Below, piece by piece: positions 46,040 to 53,656 of a stretch of 64,000 nt of DNA; position 1 is the stretch's first letter, and every line of letters starts with the position of its first letter. The translations under genes and the position numbers were made by a program. The stretch comes from Caulobacter sp. Root343 (GTDB taxonomy: Bacteria; Pseudomonadota; Alphaproteobacteria; Caulobacterales; Caulobacteraceae). The DNA lies in the NCBI RefSeq assembly GCF_001425745.1, contig NZ_LMDF01000006.1, forward strand, positions 834,429-898,428, given 5' to 3'. The notes under the pieces are model-generated. The model was not told the DNA's origin. It saw only the letters and a program-made list of their open reading frames with translations, and did no database searches.

Positions 46040-46246
46040 CTAGTGAACCATCTTGCTGGGGCTGATCCAGGTGGTGAATGCGCGTGTTTCCTGGTCGTCG
46101 CACTGATCTTCCAGCGCCATGTCTTCCAGGGCGATGGCCGCCAGCAACCAGTCCTGCAGATCCGACTCCGAGGCGCGCCCGTCCTCGAGCGCCTCCCTGA
46201 CGGTGTCGATCAGCCATTCGACGGCTTCTTGCGTGGTCTTCGTCAC
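46040..46246 (-). CDS. Small acidic hypothetical protein
   Basis: Protein of about 68 residues: VTKTTQEAVEWLIDTVREALEDGRASESDLQDWLLAAIALEDMALEDQ and a short tail. It is almost entirely amphipathic helix and strongly acidic, with no signal peptide. The GTG at 46246 is preferred because GAGGA lies 8 bases before it; an ATG seven codons upstream is the alternative. It ends 4 bases from the convergent gene. Not recognised. Confidence 0.55.
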   Translation of the reverse strand: MTKTTQEAVEWLIDTVREALEDGRASESDLQDWLLAAIALEDMALEDQCDDQETRAFTTWISPSKMVH

Positions 46247-46462
46247 GACGCGGTCCTCACAACCCATGCGGTGGAGCATAACCACTGCTTGGCCTTAGCG
46301 ATCTGCGACATAAGGTCGTTAATCGCGCGCTATCCGCGACACGCTAGAGCCTCTTAACCTCACAGGGCTGCGTGTGAAGCGGCTATAGATCTAATAAATC
46401 AAGGATTTAAGCGCGGTGGCGGATACGCTCACGGTTTCGGCCGCCATGCTCCAGTTCGGACC

Positions 46463-48679
46463 CTATTCGCCCCTTAGCCTGCGATCGAAGAAGCTCAGAT
46501 GGGTCTTTAGCACGTGCAGGCCCTTGGTTTTGCTGCCGGGCGCGCTGTGGCGCTCGCCCGGATACAGCATGGTCTCGAACGGAATCGCCTGCTTCTGCAG
46601 CGCCGACATCAGCCGGGTGCTGTTCTCGAAGATCACGTTGTCGTCGGCCATGCCATGCAGCAGCAGCAGGCTGCCGGGCGCCAGCTTGCCGATCCGGGTG
46701 TTGATGTCGGCATAGGCGTAGCCGGCCTTGTTCTCGTCCGGCTTGCCCATGTAGCGCTCGGTATAGGCCGTGTCGTACAGGCTCCACTCGGTCGGCGGCG
46801 CGCCGGCCGCGCCAGCCTTGAACGGGGTGTTGTCGGCGGTCAGCAGCATCAGGGTCATGAAGCCGCCGTACGACCAGCCCATCACGCCCAGCTTGCCGGG
46901 ATCGACATAGGGCAGGCCGGCCAGGAACTTGGCGCCCAGCAGCTGGTCGTCGACCTCCACCGTGCCGAGCTTGCGGTCTAGCGCCCGCTTGAACTTGGCC
47001 GAGCGGTTGCCGCTGCCGCGGTTGTCCAGCTTGAAGATGACGTAGCCGGCCTCGAGATAGGTGCGCTCGGAGGGGCTCTGCCAGGTCCGGTTGACCTTCT
47101 GGGCGTGCGGGCCGCCATAGACCGAGACGATGGCCGGATACTTCTTGGCCGCGTCGAAGCCCTGGGGCTTGAGGATCTCGTAGTACAGAACCTCGCCGTC
47201 CACGGCCTTCAGCGTGCCGTACTCCGGGACCGGCAGGGTCGAGGCGTAGGGCCAGTAGGGGTGACCCTCGGCCAGCCGGTTTTCCTCGATCCAGCGCACG
47301 CGCTTGCCGTCTGGAGCGTACAGCGCCGTCTGGGGCGGGGTCTTGGGGTCGTTGTACGTGCCGGCGAAGGCGCCGCCGGTCTCGGCCACCTTGGCCGTCC
47401 ACCAGCCGCCGGCCGCAGTCAGGGCCTTGGGCTTGCCGGGCTTGGCGTAGCTGACCTCATAGATGCGGCGCTCCAGCGGGCTGTCCATCGAGGCGGCGAA
47501 GATCGCCACCTTGCGGGCCTCGTCGACGCCCTCCAGCCCGGCCACCGGCCAGTCGCCCTTGGTGACCTGGGCGATCAGCTTGCCGTCGGCGGCGTGGCGA
47601 TAGAGGTGGTTGTCGCCGTCCTTCTCCGACGACCACAAGAAGGTGCCGTCCTTCAGCGGGCGGAAGTCGTCGCCGACCTCGATGAAATGCGGATCGGTGT
47701 CGGTCAGGATGGTCTTGCCGGCGCCGGTGGCCGCGTCGAAGGCCAGCAGGTCCAGGGTCTTCTGGTCGCGCGACAGGCGCTGGACGTAGACGGTCTTGCC
47801 GTCGGCCGACCAGTCGACGCGGGCGACATAGATGTCCTTGTTAGCGCCCAGGTCCAGAGCCGTGACCTTGCCGCTGGCCAGGTCGCGGACGAACAGGTCG
47901 ACCACGGCGTTGGGACGTCCGGCGCGCGGATAGCGCTGGCTGACCACGGTGGCGCCGCCAGGGCCGATGTCGGCGCGCGGCACCACGTCGACGCCGCTCT
48001 CGTCGACGCGGGTATAGACGATGCGGGCCTCGTCCGGGCTCCACCAGTAGCCGGTGAAGCGGTCCAGCTCTTCCTGGGCGATGAACTCGGCCGTACCGAA
48101 CGACAGGGCGTCCTTGCCGTCGGTGGTCAGGGCGGTCTCGTCGCCGCCACTCAGGGGTTTGATGTAGAGGTTTTGGTCGCGGACGTAGCTGACGAAGCCG
48201 CCCTTGGGCGAGACCTTGGCGTCGACCTCGTCGCCGCCCGTCTGGGTCAGGCGGGTGACCTTGCCGTCGGCGACGCTGTCCAGATAGAGGTCGCCGTCCA
48301 GCGGGACCAGGATGAAGCGGCCCTGGCGGTCCCAGCTGTATTCGACGATGCCGCGGGCCGAGACCCGGGCCCGTTCGCGGCGGGCCTTCTCGGCCTCGGA
48401 CAGCTCCTTGGCGCCCGACGACAGGGCGGCGGAGTCGATCAGGCGGTAGGGCTCGCCGCCCTTGACGTCGGCGGCCCACAGATCCTGGACGTTGGCGGCT
48501 TCCGGCTTGCCCTTCAGATAGGTCACCCGCTTGCCGTCCGGCGACAGCGCCACGCCCTTGGCGGTCGGGCCCGACAGACCCGGATCGGCGAAGATACGTT
48601 CCGGGGTGAGTTTTTCCGCCATAGCGGGCGAGGAGAGGGCGAGGACGGCCGCGAGCGCCGTGAGCGAGGGCTTGATCAT
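46463..48679 (-). CDS. Dipeptidyl peptidase IV, S9 family
   Basis: Exported serine peptidase of 738 residues removing X-Pro or X-Ala dipeptides from N-termini. After a signal peptide (about 1-21) comes an eight-bladed beta-propeller with the N-terminus-anchoring Glu pair in FIAQEELDRFTGYWWSPD. The alpha/beta-hydrolase domain carries the triad S603 (GWSYGG), an Asp in HGMADDNV (679 or 680) and H711 (PGERHSAPG). It is periplasmic. Single gene; family-A repeat copy 2 lies upstream. Confidence 0.93.
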   Translation of the reverse strand: MIKPSLTALAAVLALSSPAMAEKLTPERIFADPGLSGPTAKGVALSPDGKRVTYLKGKPEAANVQDLWAADVKGGEPYRLIDSAALSSGAKELSEAEKARRERARVSARGIVEYSWDRQGRFILVPLDGDLYLDSVADGKVTRLTQTGGDEVDAKVSPKGGFVSYVRDQNLYIKPLSGGDETALTTDGKDALSFGTAEFIAQEELDRFTGYWWSPDEARIVYTRVDESGVDVVPRADIGPGGATVVSQRYPRAGRPNAVVDLFVRDLASGKVTALDLGANKDIYVARVDWSADGKTVYVQRLSRDQKTLDLLAFDAATGAGKTILTDTDPHFIEVGDDFRPLKDGTFLWSSEKDGDNHLYRHAADGKLIAQVTKGDWPVAGLEGVDEARKVAIFAASMDSPLERRIYEVSYAKPGKPKALTAAGGWWTAKVAETGGAFAGTYNDPKTPPQTALYAPDGKRVRWIEENRLAEGHPYWPYASTLPVPEYGTLKAVDGEVLYYEILKPQGFDAAKKYPAIVSVYGGPHAQKVNRTWQSPSERTYLEAGYVIFKLDNRGSGNRSAKFKRALDRKLGTVEVDDQLLGAKFLAGLPYVDPGKLGVMGWSYGGFMTLMLLTADNTPFKAGAAGAPPTEWSLYDTAYTERYMGKPDENKAGYAYADINTRIGKLAPGSLLLLHGMADDNVIFENSTRLMSALQKQAIPFETMLYPGERHSAPGSKTKGLHVLKTHLSFFDRRLRGE

Positions 48680-48748
48680 GGCGCGGGACGCTATGCGGGA
48701 GCGTCGCCGTTGTCAGCAGGGAAGTTGTTGCGGGTCTGAAATGCAAAA

Positions 48749-48866
48749 AGCCGTGTCATCCCGGAAGCCTCGTAGAGGCTGTCCGGGACTCAGGGGGTGA
48801 CGAAGTGCGGCGCGGCCGCCCCTGGGTCCCGGCTCTACGCTACGCTTCGGCCGGGATGACACGGCT
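48749..48866. repeat. Nested palindromic intergenic repeat, family A copy 2
   Basis: The outer arms AGCCGTGTCATCCCGG (48749-48764) and CCGGGATGACACGGCT (48851-48866) are perfect 16-bp inverted repeats. An inner imperfect pair (GGGACTCAGGGG against CCCCTGGGTCCC) gives the same nested design as copy 1 at 13598. Here it sits between two genes of the same strand, so simple bidirectional termination is not its only context. Confidence 0.85.
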
Positions 48867-48880
48867 AGTGGCTGAGGAAA

Positions 48881-49774
48881 TTACCGACACACCCCTTCCA
48901 GCGCCTTCAGATCCACTGGAAAAGCCGGAACCGCCAACCCCTTGGCCTTCATCGCGTTCTCCAGCGTCGTCGGTTCGGGCGGCAGGCTGGGATCCACATC
49001 CGTCTTGTAGAACGGGTGGCTCTCGGCCTTGGCCAGGGTCGTGAAGCCGAAGCCCTTGTCCTGGTAGAGCTTGAGCAGGCGCGGGGCCATGCGGGCGTCG
49101 AAGGCGCCGCCGTGCATCAGCAGAACATAGGCGATGTCCTTGCCGTACAGGGCCTTGGACATCGCCCGCGAACGATCGGCGACCGCCGCCGCGCCGTCCA
49201 GGAAGCGGGTCTCCAGATCGGCGATCGCGGCCTGGTCGCCCTTGGCCACGCAGCGGGCGTAGGGTTCGTTGAAGGCATAGTCGCCGAAACTCATGGTGAC
49301 GCTGGCGATCTTGTAGTGGTTGGCGGCCAGCCAGCTCCGGACGGCCAGGCGCTTTTCGGGGGTGTCGCCCTCCGACAGGAACGGATAGCGCAGCCAGCGC
49401 CAGTCCTTGGCGCCCATCAGCTCCTTCAGCATCGGCTCGTTTTGGGCGATCTCGGCCTCGAACTGCTCGGGCGTCAGGTCGGCGATGTTCGGATGCGACC
49501 AGGTGTGGTTGCCCAGGGGCTGGCCGGCCTCGCGCCACAGCTTCAGCACCGGCGTCGAGTCCGCCTCGCGCTCGGTATGGACGCCGTTGATGAAGCCGAA
49601 GCCTTCGGCCTTGGCGTCGGCGAAGGCCTTCAACAGGTCGGCGGCGACCTGGACCCGCGTCACGCCCGGCGGCAGGGCGCTGTGGGCGGGCAGGTCGTCC
49701 CAGGTCATGGCGATGACGGGCTTGTCGGCGGCTTGAGCCGAGGAGGCCATCAAAGCCACACATGCGACGCCCAC
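48881..49774 (-). CDS. Exported polysaccharide deacetylase
   Basis: NodB-type deacetylase of about 297 residues removing acetyl groups from a carbohydrate polymer outside the cytoplasm. Motifs are IAMTWDDLPAH (catalytic and metal Asp), LGNHTWSHPNI (metal His pair) and LLMHGGAF. A short signal peptide (VGVACVALMASSAQA) follows the GTG at 49774, which has GGGAA upstream. The start is uncertain: the frame stays open through the family-B repeat to a GTG at 49861, and with the start used here the signal peptide lacks its usual basic N-region, as if the repeat had replaced the original 5' end. Confidence 0.8.
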   Translation of the reverse strand: MGVACVALMASSAQAADKPVIAMTWDDLPAHSALPPGVTRVQVAADLLKAFADAKAEGFGFINGVHTEREADSTPVLKLWREAGQPLGNHTWSHPNIADLTPEQFEAEIAQNEPMLKELMGAKDWRWLRYPFLSEGDTPEKRLAVRSWLAANHYKIASVTMSFGDYAFNEPYARCVAKGDQAAIADLETRFLDGAAAVADRSRAMSKALYGKDIAYVLLMHGGAFDARMAPRLLKLYQDKGFGFTTLAKAESHPFYKTDVDPSLPPEPTTLENAMKAKGLAVPAFPVDLKALEGVCR

Positions 49775-49780
49775 CCACTT

Positions 49781-49914
49781 CCCGATCTCCCCGGCGAACG
49801 CCGGGGCCCAGATCGAACCCTGAGTGTTGGAGGTCTTGGCTACGGTCTTGGGCGCGAACACATCTAACTCCCCGGATGGATCTGGGCCCCGGCCTTCACC
49901 GGGGAGGTCGGAAT
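49781..49914. repeat. Inverted pair of hairpin repeats, family B copy 2
   Basis: The left hairpin CCCCGGC-GAAC-GCCGGGG (49789-49806) followed by CCCAGATC faces the right hairpin CCCCGG-CCTTCA-CCGGGG (49887-49904) preceded by GATCTGGG. Layout and length (about 130 bases) match the copy at 44246-44376. The left arm abuts the deacetylase start and the right arm ends at the stop of the esterase gene. Confidence 0.8.
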
Positions 49915-49915
49915 T

Positions 49916-51154
49916 CTAGTGGGTCTCGAACAGGCTCAGCGGCACGGCGTCCGCCATGGCCTTGTAGCCCGACAGATTGGGATGCAGGCCGTCATTGTCG
50001 TAGGCCGGGAGCAGGTGGGTCGGCTTGGCCGGGTCGCGCAGGGCCTTGTCCCAGTCGATCACCCCGTCGAAGTTCCCCGGCGCGCGGATGAAGGCGTTGA
50101 TCGCCTGGCGGTCGGCCTCGCTCTCGGGGCCGGGGTGATAATAGGCCGAGCCGGAATAGGGCAGGATGGTCGCGCCGATGACCTTGATCCCGCGAGCGTG
50201 GGCGCGGTCGATCATCTGGCGGTAGCCGGCGGTCACCTGCTCGACCAGGGCCTTGTGGGCCTCGGGCGCGGCGGGAGCCTCGCGGGTGAGGGTTCCCAGG
50301 TCGTTGACGCCTTCCAGCAGGATCACGTGGGTGACTCCCGCCTGCGAGAGGACGTCGCGCTCGAACCGCGCCAGGGCGTTGGGACCCAGGCCGTCCAGCA
50401 GCACGCGGTTGCCGCCGATGCCCAGGTTCAGCACGCCGATATTCTTGCCCTTCAGTCGCGTCATCAGGGCGTCGGTCCAGCGCAGGTTGGTGTTGGGCTG
50501 GACGCCGTAGCCATCAGTGATGCTGTCGCCGAACGCGACGACGGCGGAGGCCTTCTTGTCCGAGATCACATCGATGCTGGAGATCTGGAACCAGCGGTCG
50601 ATGGTCTTGGCTCCCGGCAGGTCGGCGTCGGCCGTGTGGTCGCCGGCCAGCACGTAGGAGGTGGCGCGCGAGCCCGGGTGGCCGGTCTGGACGTTGGGCG
50701 CGGCGGGGTAGTGCAGGCTGATGGCCAGTGAGGTCAGCGGCGCGACCTTCAAGGTCAAGGGATCGGACCAGTAGTCGGCGCCGGCGGGAATAGTCACCTG
50801 GCCCCGGCCCGAGAAGGTGAGGGGACGATCGGTGGCCGGGTCGATGCGGGCGCTGTCCAGCGCCGCCGACACCGCCACATGGGCGGCCTTGATGGTCAGC
50901 GGCTGGGTCCCGAAGGCGTTGGACAGCCGGACGCGGATCGTGTCGCCGCCGAGGCTGAGACGGACCACCTGGCGCAGGGTGGCGTTCGGATAGTCTTCGG
51001 GCGCGAGGCTGTTCTTGGCGTCGGGCGCCATCTGGGCGCTGGCCCAGGCGCCGACCCACTTCAGCGGCTTGGCGGCCGTCTCGGCGTGGGCGGGCAGGGC
51101 CAGGGCGAGCGCCAGCCCCAGGGCGGCCAGGGTCGGACGCGACAGCAGCTTCAT
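49916..51154 (-). CDS. Exported SGNH/GDSL hydrolase
   Basis: Esterase of 412 residues with a signal peptide (about 1-24). An N-terminal beta-sandwich-like region (VRLSLGGDTIRVRLSNAFGTQPL) precedes the SGNH domain: block I VVAFGDSITDGYG with the nucleophile Ser, block II NLGIGGNRVLLDG, block III EGVNDLG and block V DGLHPNLSGY with catalytic Asp and His. Similar proteins deacetylate plant polysaccharides or cleave lipids. The ATG at 51154 follows GGGGAG. A XylR-type operator 139 bases upstream, with a degenerate second site 30 bases upstream, hints at a role in xylan use. Confidence 0.88.
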   Translation of the reverse strand: MKLLSRPTLAALGLALALALPAHAETAAKPLKWVGAWASAQMAPDAKNSLAPEDYPNATLRQVVRLSLGGDTIRVRLSNAFGTQPLTIKAAHVAVSAALDSARIDPATDRPLTFSGRGQVTIPAGADYWSDPLTLKVAPLTSLAISLHYPAAPNVQTGHPGSRATSYVLAGDHTADADLPGAKTIDRWFQISSIDVISDKKASAVVAFGDSITDGYGVQPNTNLRWTDALMTRLKGKNIGVLNLGIGGNRVLLDGLGPNALARFERDVLSQAGVTHVILLEGVNDLGTLTREAPAAPEAHKALVEQVTAGYRQMIDRAHARGIKVIGATILPYSGSAYYHPGPESEADRQAINAFIRAPGNFDGVIDWDKALRDPAKPTHLLPAYDNDGLHPNLSGYKAMADAVPLSLFETH

Positions 51155-51183
51155 GAACGTTTCTCCCCGCTCCGCCTTGTTGG

Positions 51184-51197
51184 CGGTAGCGGTAACA
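51184..51197. promoter_or_regulatory. Degenerate XylR-type site upstream of the SGNH hydrolase
   Basis: CGGTAGCGGTAACA matches the pattern TGGTAGCGCTAACA at 12 of 14 positions and lies 30 bases before the esterase start codon. On its own it would be weak; the exact site 96 bases away gives it interest. Confidence 0.35.
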
Positions 51198-51292
51198 TTG
51201 GTATGACCTCTTCGCCGTGGCGTAAAGCCTTGGACAGGACAATCGTGCGTCAGGTCGCCGCGCATGTAAGGAATCGCTTGCATCCACACCCG

Positions 51293-51306
51293 TGTTAGCG
51301 CTACCA
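51293..51306. promoter_or_regulatory. XylR-type (LacI family) operator
   Basis: TGTTAGCGCTACCA is, as I recall it, identical to the operator in the C. crescentus xylose promoter (Pxyl) bound by XylR. It lies between the SGNH esterase and the TonB receptor genes and overlaps the predicted -10 of the small RNA. No other copy of the TAGCGCTA core was noticed in the window. Confidence 0.65.
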
Positions 51307-51313
51307 GGGTTCC

Positions 51314-51398
51314 GTGAGGCGCCGAGCGCCTCTGCCCTTCCTGGGCGTTTCCTCCCTATAAACTTTCAAGCCCGGTCTTTTGGCCGGGCTTTTCTTTT
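51314..51398 (+). ncRNA. Probable small regulatory RNA, MmgR/suhB-like
   Basis: A self-contained RNA gene of about 85 bases with no open frame. Stem 1 is GAGGCGC-CGA-GCGCCTC (51316-51332). A short stem GCCC-TTCCT-GGGC (51334-51346) is followed by the unpaired anti-Shine-Dalgarno string TTTCCTCCCT (51348-51357). The 3' end is a strong terminator: AAGCCCGG/CCGGGCTT (51368-51391) plus a T-rich tail. GGGCGTTTCCTCCCT next to a terminator is what I remember of the alphaproteobacterial suhB/MmgR family (about 80 bases). The promoter candidate is TTGCATC (51278) and GCTACCAG (51300). It would act by pairing with ribosome-binding sites of target mRNAs. Confidence 0.65.
51368..51398 (+). terminator. 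Rho-independent terminator of the small RNA
   Basis: 8-bp perfect stem AAGCCCGG/CCGGGCTT with an eight-base loop, followed by TTTTCTTTT on the plus strand. No protein gene on this strand ends here, which is the main argument for a non-coding transcript. Confidence 0.85.
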
Positions 51399-51447
51399 GG
51401 CCGAAAGCCAACTTGAGGGGGAGCGTCACCCCTACGCGGCCTTTGTT

Positions 51448-51466
51448 ATTGCTAATCACTCGCAAT
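51448..51466. promoter_or_regulatory. Fur-box-like site upstream of the siderophore receptor
   Basis: ATTGCTAATCACTCGCAAT has perfect outer arms ATTGC/GCAAT around nine bases, the TGC-N9-GCA arrangement of alphaproteobacterial Fur sites. It lies 43 bases before the receptor ATG, so iron repression of the receptor-PepSY operon is likely. Confidence 0.55.
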
Positions 51467-51508
51467 GGCAGCTATACGCGCCGGGCTTCGCTTTCCGGAT
51501 CCCGCACC

Positions 51509-53656
51509 ATGTTCCAAGTCGCCCGCGCCCGTCGTTTCGCCGCCGTATCCCTGCTGGCCCTGGCCTGTGCGAGCGCTGCCCACGCCCAGGCGCGCGACAC
51601 CGATGTGGACCAGGTGGTGGTCACCGCCGCCCGCACCATCCTGCCGGCCAGCGCGCTGCCGCTGACCGTCGACGTGGTCGACAACCGGAGCCTGACCCAG
51701 CAGGTGTCCGTCAGCGGCTCGATCGTCGACGCGGTCTCGACCCTGTCGCCGTCGTTCTCGCCCACGCGCCAGAAGCTGTCGGGGGCGGGGGAGACCCTGC
51801 GCGGCCGCTCGCCGCTGTACGCGATCAACGGCATCCCGCAGTCGACCCCGATCCGCGACGGCTCGCGCGACGGCTACACGATCGACCCGTTCTTCATCGA
51901 CCGCGTCGAGCTGATCTACGGCTCCAACGCCCTGCAAGGCATCGGCGCCACCGGCGGCGTGGTCAACCAGGTGACGGTGGGACCGCCGAAGGAAGACGGC
52001 GTCTCGGGCCGGACCCTGGTCCAGACCACCCTCGCCCACAAGCTGGGCGATGCGGTCGGCGGCAAGGTCGCCGGCTTGGTCGGTTGGCGGGGCGGGGCGT
52101 TCGACGCCACCGCGGGCGTCGCCTACGACGCGCGCGGCGCCTTCTACGACGCCAACGGCCGCCGCATCGGCATGGACAACACCCAGGGCGACATCCAGGA
52201 CAGCAAGACCCTGTCGATCTTCGGCCGCTTCGGCTGGCAGCTGAACGACAGCACGCGCCTCGACGTGGTCGCCAACCGCTTCGAGCTGAAGGGCGACGGC
52301 GACTATGTGACGGTCACCGGCGCGGCGGCGGCGCGGACCGACGGCAACCGCGCTGCGCGCCTGCCGACCACCGCCTATCGCGGCGTCCAGCCTGGCACAC
52401 CGGCGGCGGGCCGGGTCGAGACCGTGTCGGCCTCGCTGACCGACAACGACCTCTTCGGCGGCAACCTGATCGCCCAGCTGTTCTTCAACCGCTCGCGCGA
52501 CACGTTCGGCGGCGACGTCAACGCCACGTTCCAGGACGCCAGCATCGCGCCGGCCGGCACGCTGTTCGACCAGTCCTCGAACCGCTCTCGCAAGCTGGGC
52601 GCGCGGGTCAGCTACGAACGCGCCGTCCCGGGGATCCAGGGCCTGACCGCCACCGCCGGTCTCGACGCCCTGACCGACCGGACCGAGCAGCTGCTGGTCG
52701 CCACCGGCCGCGCCTGGGTGCCGCCGACCAAGTTCCAGAGCGCCGCCCCCTTCGTGCAGGGCAACTACGCCCTGTTCGACGGCAAGCTGCGCCTGGCCGG
52801 CGGGGTGCGTTTCGAGAACGTCCAGCTGAAGGTCGACGACTTCACCACCCTGGCCTTCTACGGCGCGCGCAAGGTCGGCGGCGGCGATCCTAACTTCAAG
52901 GCGACCCTGCTCAATGGCGGCGTCGTGTTCGAGCCGGCCAAGGGCGTGCGCCTCTATGGCAGCTACGCCGAGGGCTACACCGTGCCGGACGTGGGCCGCA
53001 TCCTGCGCGCTATCAACGAGGCGGGGAAGGACGTCGACACCTATCTGGCCGTCGAGCCGATCGTCTCGAACAACCGCGAACTGGGCGCGGAGCTGAAGCG
53101 CGGACCGATCGACGCCAGCGTCGCCTATTTCTGGTCGTCGTCGAAGCTGGGCCAACTACTGGTCAAGAACGCCGGCAATGTCTTCGACGTCCAGCGCCAG
53201 CCGATCGCCATCGAAGGGCTCGAAGTCAATGTGAAGGCCAGGACCCCGGTCCCGGGCCTGGATCTCTCGGCCGGTTACGCCCGCTTGCGCGGCAAGACCG
53301 ACACCAACAAGGATGGCAAGGTCGACACCGACTTGGACGGCGCCAACATCTCGCCTGACCGCCTGAACCTGGCGGCCGACTACCAGACCGGCAAGTGGGC
53401 CCTGCGCCTGCAGGTGCAGAAGTACATCTCGCGCAACATGCAGACCGCGCTCGTGAAGGATGACTTCGAGGGCTACATGGTCGCCGACGCGTTCGTGCGC
53501 TACGAACTGCCGGTCGGGGCGCTGTCGCTGGGCGTCCAGAACCTCTTCGACAAGCAGTTCCTGACCTACTATTCGGACACCACCTTGCCGGCCAAGGACA
53601 AGATCTACGCCGGCCGCGGCCGCACCGCGACCCTGGGCTGGGAAACCCGCTTCTGA
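51509..53656 (+). CDS. TonB-dependent siderophore-type receptor
   Basis: Outer-membrane receptor of 715 residues. The signal peptide (about 1-26, AHAQ) is followed by the TonB-box-like DQVVVTAAR, a plug domain with GAGETLRGRSPLYAINGIPQS and FIDRVELIYGSNALQGIGATGGVVN, and a 22-strand barrel ending in Phe (GWETRF). The LFDKQFLTYYSD segment near the end is typical of Fe-siderophore receptors. A Fur-like box upstream and a PepSY membrane protein overlapping its stop by one base support iron uptake. A calcium-like loop (KTDTNKDGKVDTDLDG) near residue 600 lies in an extracellular loop and is unusual. The start follows the sRNA terminator. Confidence 0.9.
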   Translation: MFQVARARRFAAVSLLALACASAAHAQARDTDVDQVVVTAARTILPASALPLTVDVVDNRSLTQQVSVSGSIVDAVSTLSPSFSPTRQKLSGAGETLRGRSPLYAINGIPQSTPIRDGSRDGYTIDPFFIDRVELIYGSNALQGIGATGGVVNQVTVGPPKEDGVSGRTLVQTTLAHKLGDAVGGKVAGLVGWRGGAFDATAGVAYDARGAFYDANGRRIGMDNTQGDIQDSKTLSIFGRFGWQLNDSTRLDVVANRFELKGDGDYVTVTGAAAARTDGNRAARLPTTAYRGVQPGTPAAGRVETVSASLTDNDLFGGNLIAQLFFNRSRDTFGGDVNATFQDASIAPAGTLFDQSSNRSRKLGARVSYERAVPGIQGLTATAGLDALTDRTEQLLVATGRAWVPPTKFQSAAPFVQGNYALFDGKLRLAGGVRFENVQLKVDDFTTLAFYGARKVGGGDPNFKATLLNGGVVFEPAKGVRLYGSYAEGYTVPDVGRILRAINEAGKDVDTYLAVEPIVSNNRELGAELKRGPIDASVAYFWSSSKLGQLLVKNAGNVFDVQRQPIAIEGLEVNVKARTPVPGLDLSAGYARLRGKTDTNKDGKVDTDLDGANISPDRLNLAADYQTGKWALRLQVQKYISRNMQTALVKDDFEGYMVADAFVRYELPVGALSLGVQNLFDKQFLTYYSDTTLPAKDKIYAGRGRTATLGWETRF

